From Trichosanthes cucumerina (taxonomy: Eukaryota; Streptophyta; Magnoliopsida; Cucurbitales; Cucurbitaceae): a DNA stretch of 64,000 bases. Made by a program: the position numbers and the translations under genes. Positions within the stretch are counted from its first letter, which is position 1. Every line of letters begins with the position of its first letter. This document shows positions 45,811 to 56,423 of the stretch, in pieces. A model generated the notes under the pieces. It was not told where the DNA came from. It ran no database searches and was given only the letters and a program-made list of their open reading frames with translations. The DNA lies in assembly GCA_036507285.1 (NCBI GenBank), contig CM071835.1:45597501-45661500 (forward strand), given 5' to 3'.

Positions 45811-48225
45811 TATAACGCCCCTACTTTTCTATGACCAATTCCTGGGACATTACTACACATGCATGCATTTATAGGCCGAGAGATAAAAGAACTTAAAAGA
45901 AATTTCCAATCAACATAAATAGTTTTGAGGATCCCAAAACAAAAAACATTAAAATCGGATAAAAGCATCGTTTTAGCATGGCCTATTAAAACGTAAATAA
46001 ATTTAACTCCAAATAAAAGCATAGAGATGACATCGGTTTTAAAGCAGAAATGTGGAAAACATGTCTGGCCCCCCATGGTTTTAGTAACGCTCCCCGTCAC
46101 TCGCCACGCACGTCCTTTCCTTTACACGAAAAACATTTTTAAAAGAAAGGGTGAGTATTGCAACAATATACCAGTAAGTAACCTCGCTCACGAGGTTTGG
46201 GATATGCATACACATACAATCATGATCTCTCAACTCATTCGTAACATACATATATGGGACCTAAAACTTTCTAGTATTGTCAGTCTTTAATCCATGATCG
46301 CATATTTAGTTGTCGAGCCTTTAATCCATGATCGCTTATTTAGTTGTCAGTCTTTAATCCATATTTCGCCAGTAAAATTGTCGAGTCTTTAACCCATGAC
46401 CGCTTATTTAATTGTGGGATCGGTCATCATCTGAGTCATTTCGTTTTGAGTCCCTCACGGACCCTGCACTTTGACCCATAGGTCTCTATTGCATGTTTGA
46501 CCATGCACATAATGATCTCGGGATAACCAATGTCCACACTATTCACTAATTCATTTCGTGGCATACAAAACATGCATGAGGTCCCATCAGTCACATAATA
46601 ATAGAGTACATGTCACAAACATCATCATCAATATATCAATCATACTTTCTCATGGGACAGTTTGAAGATCATACTTTTGCAAGAAAACATGTACCATTCT
46701 CATACAAACTCACATCCCTATTCTCACATGAAATAATGGAATACTTTTACATAGCATACGAGAATAATCCACATAAAATAATGGTTTATTTCCACTTGAT
46801 GCATCAAGTATTTGCACATAAAATATTACGTATTCTCACGATAATATCTCAGATATTTTCGTATAGAAAATTATAAACTATTTTCGCATGAAATCATAAA
46901 AATCATTTCGTTTAATCCCATTAAAAGTTCGGCACAAGGTCCCTTACCTTAGTTCCGACTTCGCTCGAAACCCAATCGATTTCCTTGTCTACTCTTCCTT
47001 TAATAAAACCCGATTCACACCACAATTCAAAATTATTCCAGAGCCTTCACTAAACTCATAATTGAAGAGTACCTAAATCAAGCCCCTTACAATTTCATGC
47101 CCCGCTTACCTCGGGTTCAACGCAAGGACTCAATATTCCTTAGTTGGTTTTGATGTTTGACCTCCAAATTCCGCTCCAAGTTTAATCCCTACAATTTGCG
47201 TTCGAAAATATAGCTTAGGCTCTCAGTTAAGACATAAGAAATCAATAGGGCGCGAGTAAACCTTTATCTACTTTGAAACTTAACCCGAACGTTCACCGGT
47301 CCATAATCTCTACGGCTGTGAAGACGTGCTGATCGGCAGCGGCTCGGTATTCGCCTCTGTCCGTGGGTTTCCGACTAGGGTGGCTGGAGTTTCGACGTGG
47401 CGGCTGGCTTGCGACGGGACTAGGACCGCAACTCCCTTTCGGCGGCGACAGGAGCGGCGTGACTGGTACACTCCGGCGTGACTCGCTGCTGCTCCTGTGA
47501 TCGGACGAGCGGCTTCCACGACGGCGCACGGCTGCTGTGAACGGCGCTTCGTGGATGGTCTTCCGACTCGCCGATGGTTGCACGCGACTGTGGATGGGAC
47601 TCGCGAACGGCGACTGTGGATGGAACTCGCGGCGGCTGAGAGGCGGGGCCTTCACTCGGCGGCGTGCAACTTCGAGTAGAAAAACTCGCCGACGTGAGCA
47701 GCTGGACGGTGAAGTCCTATCCGATTGTAGCTGGTGGAAGGACGAGCGGCTCCCCCCCTTTGGACGTAAGCTTGGTCGGCGTGAGGATCGGTTGACGGAC
47801 TTCTTCTTCGCCGGCGGTAGGGTCAAGACAATAGGCTTAGGGTTTTGGCTAGACAACTAGGAGGTGAGAGATAGGATGGCTAGGGTTAGGGTTAGGGTTT
47901 TGGATTAGGCTAGAGATGAGATGAAGGAGATGATGATGGGCTAGGGTTTTCTTATGGTTAAATACTAAGGATGATTAGGGTTTAGGGTTCTAGGCCAAGT
48001 CTCATACACCCCTCATTTAAGCAATAATCCCCAAAACGCCCTTGAAATTGTCTTTCCTTTAATTCCATAATTAATCTCATCTCAACAGAATTAATTCACA
48101 TAAGCTAAACAAAATTACGGCCTCCCTCTCGCCGAGCTTGATTAAAACACTAATCCGACTAAATACAGCGGCTAATAGAGCGTTAAATAAAATACAAAGT
48201 AGTACCTGTGATGGTGGTCGTCACA
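45811..48225 (-). repeat. 5' LTR of the Gypsy element (right copy)
   Basis: The LTR is 2415 bp, beginning TATAACGCCCC (TG changed to TA at the edge) and ending CGTCACA before GGCAT. It aligns end to end with 38471-40893. Differences cluster strongly at CAG/CTG positions. Confidence 0.92.
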
Positions 48226-49130
48226 GGCATTCTTCACGATAATGGTACATCTTGTGGTACATCTTGTAAGAGAGATAGAATTTTGTGGACCAGTGTATTT
48301 GAGGTGGATGTATCCTTTTGAACGATATATGAAAGTTCTAAAAGGTTATGTGCGAAATAGAAACTGACCAGAAGGATGCATTGGAGAAAATTATATTGTG
48401 GAGGAGGTTATAGAATTTTGTTCTGAATTTCTCTCTGGGGTTGAGTCTATTGGGGTACGTTCAACGATAAGGAAAGAGAAATCAGATTTTGATAGACCAT
48501 TGTCTGTTGCTCACTATATCAATCCCAGTAAGGAACAATTGGATCAAGCTCATCTTTATGTTCTTCAAAATGTGAATGACGTGCTTCCATACGTAGGGTA
48601 CGTAAATCACAATTCTTTCGCATAACTTTCCAACTATGGAATGATGTAATAATTTTCATGTGTTCTATGAATTTAGGCAACACATGGAAACTCTATCTAG
48701 ACTCAATCCCAGTAGATCCAAAAACAAAAGTGGCTTCAAGATGAACATAATCGCACACATTTAGCGAGATGGTTGCGTGATCGGGTAATCTTGAGATGAA
48801 ACTATTGTAATGAGTGAGTTTAATGTTTATTCCTACTTAATTTACAACGTATATTTTCAGGTTCAACTTGCTCTCGAGGTGCCAAACAACTCCATATCAC
48901 CTTCTTTAAGATGGATAGCTCATGGGACTTGTCCAGATGTAGCCACCTTTAGTGGTTATGTGGTCAATAGTACTCATTATCATACGAAGAAACGTGAAGA
49001 TATTAGGAATACTTAAAATAGTGGAATTCTTATAATAGCAAACACAATGCAAGTCTCCAGTGTTAAGGATAAAAATCCGGTTATGTCAGACATGACCTTT
49101 TATGGTGTAATACAAGAGATCTGGGTTAAA

Positions 49131-50453
49131 ATGTTCTCTAGGTGAGGGAGGAATGTGGGTTCCTTTTAGGTGAGATGTGATGTTGTGAGAGAGTTTTGTT
49201 TTGGAACTTTTCCAACAACATAACAAAAGCTTAGGTTTGTCTTGCTTGACTTAGCTTAACCTAGTTGCATCTCATGCAACTATATATATAGGGAAATAGG
49301 ATGAAAATTACCATCCTATCCCTTTTATATTCTCCCATTATTATATGTGAATCTAATTCACATTAAAACCATATATTATATCAATTATATCATATATAAT
49401 TGATATATCACCTCATACATGAAATTGAACACTTCAATTTCATTCCTAACTTTATACCCTCAATATAACCATGTTGAGCCAACAGAGGGACCTAATGGAC
49501 CTATAGTTCATTTGCTCCAATGATGTGAGATTAACTGATCAAACTCTTTGATCTAGTTAATCAATATTCATTAACTACAAGTCACTCCACTATAGACTTG
49601 TAGCTACACTCTCCTCACTATAGATTATATTGTGTCCACTGATATAATCATTACCCATGAATCGACTCTTCACAGGTTGTTCGTAATCACGGTAGGGTCA
49701 AATTACCATTTTACCCCTGTGATTACCTCTTTGTTCCTTAAGCACCACTGATCCTCTAATGCAACAAGTCTAAGGTCCTACCATACACTCATACCCTCAT
49801 AGAGGGTGGGGCCCCGTTGTTCAAGACCTGGAGTCAGTTCATAAGGGAACAACCTATCTAATTCCTTAGTGTAGGAATAAGTGAATTCCATCTTGCACAG
49901 TTAAGTCTCCAGCTACCTACGAGATTCAGTCCCTGAGAAGGTAGGCTTATTGAGTCGAACTCTGATGTGCACTCTCACCCATACTAGTCTAAGGACAAAC
50001 CCCTATAAGCGTGGAGTTCTTAACTTGCTCGAGGATTGTGTCGAGTCACTAATGACCATCTATAAATTATCAGCCTTACCCTGTTAACGGTGTTATACTG
50101 GTTAGACTAATAATTTGCAGTCCGGTCTTGTATGAACTCTTCATATAGGATGCCCCCACTTGCATGTCAACCACATGAATGAATTGGATTACCTCATTTG
50201 TACTAATTACAAAGTGGGTCGCATCCATGGTGTTACCAGAATGAGGTTTTCAATCTTATTCTTATACCATAGACCATTTAGATTATATTCTTGAACACAA
50301 TCCAAATAGCGTCCACTACACTGATGTTCGAGATATATTATAACCTTGGAGCTTAGTTTATTGGATTTATAAAGCAAGAATTGTAATCAAAACAAATAAC
50401 CCATTATTTATTTGATCAAAATTACACAAGTTTAGGGCATAAAAATCCCAACA
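49131..50453 (-). repeat. Truncated Copia LTR ending the CACTA fragment
   Basis: The right end reads TTTAGGGCATAAAAATCCCAACA (as on the plus strand), the U3 start of an Angela-like LTR, and internal stretches match the LTR at 19440-19834. Compared with that LTR, about 580 bp of R-U5 are missing at the left. A TATATATATA block lies at about 49284-49294. Confidence 0.75.
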
Positions 50454-50628
50454 TAAACATCCTTAACCATTTGGGACACATTTCGAGCAGAGGTCTGAGG
50501 ACGTTCCTAAGTTAAGACAAACTGCAGATCATCAACAACTAGAATCGTATTCAAGTTGGAAATCGACGTAGCGTAGTTATCCCCAGTTAATTTTCATTAG
50601 CGAGTAAAGCAATAATTGAGGACAACAT
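50454..50628 (-). pseudogene. N-terminal Copia gag fragment
   Basis: The minus-strand ATG at 50628 (in GACAACATGCTG on the plus strand) starts a frame like the gag start of the nested Copia (MLSS-IIALLA rather than MSSSYIALLK). It has in-frame stops and ends directly at a Copia LTR, so the polyprotein gene has been deleted from about codon 55 on. Confidence 0.65.
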
Positions 50629-51089
50629 GCTGAAAAAAGAAAATTTGTCCAAATTAGTTATCCATGCATTAACTCATTACAAACAATCCAATCAATTTAG
50701 CAAAATACAATGAACCCTAATATTTATTTTTTTTAAACCATTGTAATCAATTTTGCAACGATACTTTAGAGGTTTAAAATTGATAGCACACAAAATTTGT
50801 TATCCTTAGGCTTAATCATTGCTAGTTTTATGATAATTTTAGGGCTTTGATGTGTTTAAATCACTCAATTTCAGGTTTAGAGCTTAAACACGACAATTGG
50901 AGACATTTTGGATCACTCAGGATCAAATCGAGGCTTTTCGGAGCTTAAAATAATATCAATTGGAAGTAGAAGGACCAATCCAAGCTAGAGGACTCGAGGT
51001 GATGGCGTTGCAACGCCATGCAGAGCTTTGCAATGTCGTGATTGTTGTTTTCATGCACAAGAAGCAGAGAGAGGGGATCTTTGAAATGA
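50629..51089 (-). other. Copia leader fragment with palindrome
   Basis: Sequence upstream of the gag fragment resembling the 5' leader of the nested Copia. It contains an 18-base perfect palindrome ATGGCGTTGCAACGCCAT at 51002-51019, whose core is the same 12-mer seen in the other leaders. Confidence 0.65.
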
Positions 51090-51521
51090 TTAATCGATAT
51101 CATTCCATCAGTGCAATTTGTGGAATTTCTCTAAAAAACTCTCTCTCTCAAATTCCCTTCCTTCTCTTCCAACTATTGGAATCCTTCCCACCAAGGATTG
51201 ATTGAAAGAACTCATAGAATAGAAGGTTGGCTGAGTGGTAGTGTCCTGCTTGGAGAAAACAGAGAAGATTTCTTGGTTGTTGAATTGTTGTATTCTTGGA
51301 GCAAGGAGTTACTGTTGAGAAACTACAAAGGTAATTAGTTTATTCCCTTTTAGTTTAATGTCTTTTACAGAACATGTTTGCATGTTGTAGGTCCATGCCT
51401 AATTAGATTAGAATTACTGCTTATTCTCTATTTTTTACCCAATGTATTGGTATTTAAAGTAAACTAAAATAAACGAGCAATTACGATTTTAATCATGTTT
51501 CAGCGGATCTGAGTCCCATCA
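51090..51521 (+). repeat. Copia R-U5 LTR piece in opposite orientation
   Basis: Matches the R-U5 half of the nested Copia LTR (for example GCAAGGAGTT, CTAATTAGATTAGAA, AGCGGA, final CCCATCA at 51521) but on the plus strand, whereas the gag, leader and U3 pieces on either side are on the minus strand. Confidence 0.65.
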
Positions 51522-51893
51522 AATCTATCAACGACATTACTAGAGTGGTCTAACAATTCTCGGTACGGTCTTGTACAATCTCATCGCACAGGATGCCCCA
51601 ACTCGCATGTCAACTACATGAACGAGCTGCATAGCCTCGCTTGTATCAAATACAAAGTGGGTTGCATCCATAGTGTTACCAAGATGAGGTTCCCAACCTA
51701 ATGCATTTACTATAGACTGTTCGGGTCAACTACTTGAACTTGATCTTAGTTATGTGTCAACCACTAAATGTAACCCTGGAGCTTAGTTTATTAGATTTAA
51801 GTTTGTAATAGCGAGAATACAGGGTTTAAGGAAAAAATAACACTTTTACTTATTTCCTTGAACAATTACAAATACACGAGTTTAGGGCATAAA
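51522..51893 (-). repeat. Copia U3 LTR piece, continued at 56411-56423
   Basis: Minus-orientation LTR text matching 50080-50440 and ending TTTAGGGCATAAA. The missing LTR end (ATAAATCCCAACA) is found at 56411-56423, so the Gypsy composite between them was inserted here. Confidence 0.7.
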
Positions 51894-51902
51894 CGTAGTT
51901 TC

Positions 51903-53601
51903 CTAGGCTTGTGTTATTCCTGGTAACAGTTCAATAGTGAACTCAACTTCCCTATCATGTGGCAATCCTGACAGATCTGCTGGAAAAACATCAAGAAATT
52001 CATTCACAACAAGAACATTTTCTGGTTTTAGCTTTTCTTCCTGCACCTCTACTACATGTGCAAGAAACGTCGTGCAACCTTTCCTCACCAACTTTTCAAC
52101 TTTTAATGCTGAAATCAAACTCGTAGGGATAATCTTTCTTTCACCCCTGAAAACCACTTCAGCTAATCCTGGTTTCCTGAAAACAACATCCTTTATATGG
52201 CAATCTCTGAAAGCATAATGAGTAAATAAGAAATCCATCCTTAAGATTGCATCCAACACTTGCAACTCTAGTAGAAGAAAATCCACTAACATATTGAGAC
52301 CTTCTACCAAAACCTCACAATCTCGCAACACTAAATTAACTAATAAAGTATCACCAACTGGAGTGTATATAACTAACCTCTCCAATAAAGGCTCTAGCAT
52401 TCTATTTAGCTTAGTCAGGAATATACTGGAAACAAAGGAATGCGTAGCACCTGGATCTATCAAAACACGTGCAGGTATATTACAAATAGAAATCGTACCA
52501 GTAATCACATCTGGTGCACCCTCCGCTTCTTGCTGAGTCATGGCGTAGACCTTTCCCAGACCTTTCCCTGAGGCCTAGGTCTCCATACAACTCCCTTTTA
52601 TCTAGCATCGCTGGTGCCCTCTTCTGTAGCTATTGGAACTCTCGGCTGCTCAACTGTCTGGGACCCAACTCCGTGGTCCCTCTATGCGGTTGCCCTCAGC
52701 TGTGGACAATCCCTCTTAACATGTTCTGCCTGCTCGCACTGGTAACACACATTAACAAGACAGTGTCCTCGATTATTCTTTAAGTCCTGACGACTTGAAA
52801 TATTTACTCTAGGTGTGAGCCTCCTCTGTTCACGACCTTAGAAACTGCTTGTTGTCGAAGCCCCACAATTAGGCTTTACTACTGACGTCTCCTCTACTAT
52901 AGTCTGCTCAACACGTAGGGCAGTCTCTACTAGCTGAGAAAAGTTAGTCCACTTAGAAGTAGTTGTAACTGGGTACGTATCTCAGGATGTAATCCTCTTT
53001 CAAACCTTCGACACCTATCACTCTCAGATATTACAATCACATCAGCATACCGTGACAGTTCGGTATACCTTCTCTCATACTTAGCAACTGAAAGTGACCC
53101 TTGCTTTAATTCTAAAAGTTCATCCCTCTTTGTCTCACGGTACGTGCTAGGGTAATACTTATCTTCAAATATGCTTCTGAAAGTTTGTCAGTCTAAAGTA
53201 CGTGCATCTCTACACCTGGCTAATATTGATTTCCATCATCCTTCTGCCTCCTTCAGCAGCAAGAATGTAGCTAACTTAACTTTTCGCTCCTCAGAACAAA
53301 TCATCACATCAAAACATTTCTCAAGCATATTCAACCAAACCTTGGCGTCAGTTGAATCTTTGGAACCCTCAAACACTGTGGCTCCTAATTCTTTTAGGTG
53401 ATCTATTTTATATTTCTTGTCTGGATCACTTAGCTCTACTCTCTATGGCTTACCTACCTCATGTAAGGAATTAGCATACTGCTTAATTTCGACCCCTATC
53501 TGAACTCTCGGGGCACTAGATCCCTTCTCAGATTAGGCTTGGGTAGGATCCTGCGTCTCGTCCTGATCCTGTCTGCATCGTCTGCTAGTACGTGGTGGCA
53601 T
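51903..53601 (-). pseudogene. Gypsy gag-protease-RT start, minus-strand half
   Basis: Gag starts at ATG 53601 (MPPRTSRRC) with broken frames to about 52560. It includes a zinc knuckle CYQCEQAEHVKRDCP (about 52750-52700). The frame 52541-51903 is open and carries the protease (ARVLIDPGATHSFVSS, with DPG in place of the usual DSG), the spacer, and the first motif of reverse transcriptase (VNEFLDVFPADLSGLP). It ends PGITQA at a stop, where RT should continue with the APYRMAP motif, so the rest of RT, RNase H and integrase are missing. Confidence 0.85.
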
Positions 53602-53821
53602 GACTTCTATAACATATCAACATACTAGACATGTAATGAATACTTAACTCAAATGCACAATTCTAGACTTGTGTTCACATTCTAGTCCTGACTGAACTTA
53701 CTGTTATCCTTACTTGGATCATGCCCTACTAGTTCTATTGAACTAACTCAATAACTTGCTATTTACTTCTTAGTTTCTTCTATAGTTAACTTGCTCTGTC
53801 TTATTCCCCATAGAGCTAACT

Positions 53822-53833
53822 GCTCTGATACCA
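53822..53833 (-). other. Primer binding site of the minus-strand Gypsy half
   Basis: The plus strand reads GCTCTGATACCA (TGGTATCAGAGC on the minus strand), three bases from the LTR stub at 53837. It is of the initiator tRNA-Met type. Confidence 0.85.
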
Positions 53834-53836
53834 AGT

Positions 53837-53938
53837 TGTCACACCCCCTCCCGAACTACCTGCTAACTTAGAGGATGCAGTTCAAACCCTCGACAAAAAA
53901 AAATAAGTTTAAAGAAATAAGACAACCCCACTCGTGAA
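53837..53938 (-). repeat. 100-bp stub of a Gypsy 5' LTR
   Basis: TGTCACACCCCCTCCCGAAC here is the reverse complement of the LTR end at 56391-56410. About 38 bases match before the two diverge, so both halves come from related elements. The stub stops where the plus-strand half begins. Confidence 0.75.
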
Positions 53939-54026
53939 GGTTCGTTGGAGACATCACGGAGTGGAGGAGGCAATCTGGGAATTAGAGAACCAAATGAGGA
54001 AGAAGTATCTGACGTTTTTCACTTAA
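53939..54026 (+). pseudogene. C-terminal integrase (chromodomain) tail of a Gypsy element
   Basis: The plus-strand frame encodes VRWRHHGVEEAIWELENQ and closes with KKYLTFFT and a TAA at 54024. This matches the end of chromovirus polyproteins, and the tail at 41020-40931 is its counterpart. Everything upstream in this orientation is absent. Confidence 0.8.
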
Positions 54027-54057
54027 GCACTACTAAATTTCGAGGACGAAATTTATT

Positions 54058-54067
54058 AAGGGGGAGG
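54058..54067 (+). other. Polypurine tract of the plus-strand Gypsy half
   Basis: AAGGGGGAGG follows TTTCGAGGACGAAATTTATT and lies five bases from the LTR start at 54073. Confidence 0.8.
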
Positions 54068-54072
54068 TAAGT

Positions 54073-56410
54073 TGTAAACCCGAGATCTCTCTTTGAAATT
54101 TCCTTACAAAAAAAAAGAGAAAACAAAAGAAAACAAGAAAGGAATATATTTTGGTTTGGTTTTGTTTTGAAAACAAAAGAAAAGAAAAGAAAAGGAAGAA
54201 TGAGATAAAGGAAAAGAATAAAGAAAAAAGAAAAAGGAAAAAGGAAAAAGGAAAAGGACAAAAACCACCGTATATGTCTTTTTAACATTACTTTAACTCA
54301 CCTTCTCCCCATTTCTATCTCATTTTTCACAAATTAAGCCAGAGCTTCGTGGGAGAGAAATGAAGAAAGAAGAAGGAAATCTGGTTTTGGTTTGAAGCTG
54401 AAGAAGAAAGGAGAAAGGTTAAATTGAAGGTTCCATGGAAATTCAATGTTTAACTCACTCCAGTTCTAATATTTGGATCATTTCGAGCTCCACAAGAAGA
54501 GGTAAGAGCTGAGATTTGAATTTATTGAAAGTTAACTCATATTTGAACAAAATTCGTGAAGGAAGCTCGAGCAATATCTGACCATAAGTTACTGATTTGT
54601 GAAGAGGAAGGCAGATGACAGATTTTGCTGTCAAATTCGAGAAGTCTCTGGTGTTTGGGTTGTGTTGATCAATAGGATTCAAATCAGAAGCTCTAATAGG
54701 TATGGTTGGAAAGCTTATTGAATTTCCTACAATTTTCAGGAATAATTCATGAGAAGAAATCGACTGGAAGATGTTTTAATGATCAGGTCAAGTTTCGGGT
54801 TGCAATAGGGAAACAAATCTGGAATAGCAGAAGTTTATTTCTGGCAAAGAAGTTTTCGAGCTATTTTCGAACAAATCCGTTGGGAATCTCAATTCCATTT
54901 CTTCATATGATTTTGAGAAGGTTAAAAAAGGAAGAGTTTGGTATAATGTACATCTTATTTGGCTAAGTAATGAAGGAGTTATGGATGTCTAAATTCCGGG
55001 TATGGAATCTGTAAATACTGGAAAATTGGATGGTGTGATTTTTGTAATTTCAAGGTTGAAAATCATGAGCTTGAGGTTCTAATGCTTGGATTTGGTTTGT
55101 TTGACAGGCCAAGAGGAAATAGGTCGAGTGTACGGGCCAAGGTTCTAGTTCTAACACTGTGAGTGACAAAACGAACCTCGAAAATGGTTTATAGGCTTGT
55201 ATTATGCTTATGAAAGTGCAAGGTTTTGTTAAAACGAAATGGTTTCAATGCTTATTGTTTTTCCTTTGAACACATTTTTATGAGTATTCATATTTTCTAA
55301 GAAATGATTTCAAGTGCTCATTATGAGCCTAAATATCTTGATGAAATTTATATGTGAGCATATGTTCTTGATTGTCAAAATTTATGGAAATGTTATGATT
55401 TCGAGCAAGTATGTACTAGAAAGTATGATTTAAAGATTTCCAGTTTTAATGAACAAGCTGAGTAAGCTTGAGTTTTACGAAAGGAAAGATAAGCAGGCAT
55501 GTTTAAATGTTTTTATGTGTTTTTCTGAGTCTTGAATGAGTAAATGACTAAGACATTGAGCCCGAGGCTATATGGTACCGTGTGCACACAAGTCATTTTC
55601 TGTTGTCGACATTGAGTGTACTCCGTGACAACAATGATGTCGTGAGTGCTGGGCGGGTCCCACTACGACAAAGACGATGGGAGTGCTAGGCGAGCCCCAC
55701 TACATCGTAGAGTAAACGTTGGTTGTATTGAGTGTGTCCTACACAACGTAGATTGTCATACGTTTTTAAATTGTTAGTAGTATCGATATGCCTTACGAGA
55801 TTTTAATGACGTACTTGCTGGATTTCTGAAAAGTTATTATGATTATACGTGTATTTCTAACTCTTAATTACAGATGCATATGCTCATAGGTTTCCAGGTG
55901 ATATGATTTATGAGTTATTAGATCTTTAACTCAGTCACTCACTGAACTTCATAGCTCATTCTTTTAGTGTTTTCAAACTTTTCAGGTGGAGATCGAGCTC
56001 CCGGTGCCTGATAACCTGCCATAGTCTGCTGGAAGCTCCACGAGGTTGATATTTTGTACGTGGGTGGAGTTGTATAGGATGTCTATATGTACTGTAGGAG
56101 GAATATGAAGTTATGTATATGTGTACATTCTAGGTTGTGGCTGTGTAAACTATGGTTGGGTATGTGTTTGGTTGTGATGTTCATATCCGTTTCAGTTTTC
56201 AAGAGAGTCTTAAGTAGAGTTACTCCTTACGTAGGTTACGTAATTGTCAATATTCCACTGTGGTATATTTAAAATGTTTCTTATACAAGTATAGTATGCT
56301 TATCAGGTAAAACAGGGTCAACAGGTATCGTTAGGGAGGTGAACGATGTTTGTTGGCTTCACTTCATCTGTCGGGCTAAGTTAGTAGGTAGTTCGGGAGG
56401 GGGTGTGACA
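54073..56410 (+). repeat. 3' LTR of the plus-strand Gypsy half
   Basis: The LTR is 2338 bp, from TGTAAACCCGAG to GGGTGTGACA. It contains an A/G-rich block of AAAGGAAAAAGG units (54160-54255) and no partner LTR of comparable length in the window. The small open frames inside it have no domains. Confidence 0.82.
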
Positions 56411-56423
56411 ATAAATCCCAACA

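Larger units (their letters stand above)
38471..48225 (-). mobile_element. Gypsy (Tekay-like chromovirus) retrotransposon inserted in a CACTA gene
   Basis: An element of 9755 bp with LTRs at 38471-40893 and 45811-48225 and a perfect GGCAT duplication. Coding regions are on the minus strand in the order gag, protease, reverse transcriptase, integrase, chromodomain-like tail. The clade call rests on the integrase C-terminus (EEATWEREEEV) and on a purine tract following TCGAGGACGAAAG on the coding strand. LTR length of 2.4 kb also fits. All reading frames are broken. Confidence 0.92.
36385..49120 (+). pseudogene. CACTA (En/Spm-type) transposase gene, broken
   Basis: ATG at 36385 (MDKSWMSKNRMSSEYRLG) begins the N-terminal transposase-associated domain with the zinc-binding run CCPCLKCVN. 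The main transposase domain follows (CPTCGTSRWK at about 37020; LSTDGVNPHGD at about 37300, with the aspartate of the presumed catalytic core). Stops: TGA 37633 (family C), TAA 38290 (family Q), TGA 48365 (probably CGA before). At 38470 the frame is cut after EKYFPPA by the Gypsy element. It resumes at 48231 on the far side with TIMVHL, then RWMYPFERYMKVLKGYVRN and FCSEFLSG. Likely introns follow at about 48598-48675 and 48784-48860. A one-base shift lies near 48725. The last exon (HGTCPDVATFSGYVV; MTFYGVIQEIW) ends against a Copia LTR. Confidence 0.88.
34450..49130 (+). mobile_element. CACTA transposon with transposase gene, split by a Gypsy element
   Basis: The left terminus is CACTAGAACAAAA at 34450, followed by subterminal inverted repeats and, from 36385, a transposase-like gene. 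The element is interrupted at 38471-48225 by a Gypsy retrotransposon. The transposase sequence breaks off at about 49120-49130 against a Copia LTR. No right-hand CACTA terminus was found, so its 3' part is missing or lies beyond the scrambled block. The copy cannot move on its own. Confidence 0.85.
51894..56410. mobile_element. Two-halved Gypsy element with opposite orientations
   Basis: The left half (51894-53938) has gag, protease and the start of reverse transcriptase on the minus strand, a primer site and a 100-bp LTR stub. The right half (53939-56410) has a chromodomain tail, purine tract and 3' LTR on the plus strand. ATAAA is present at both edges (51889-51893 and 56411-56415) inside a Copia LTR, as for an insertion with a 5-bp duplication. 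Confidence 0.75.

Noticed and set aside
54160..54260. Phenylalanine/leucine-rich minus-strand frame (54019-54288) as a membrane protein
   Set aside because: It is the antisense of an AAAGGAAAAAGG low-complexity tract in an LTR.
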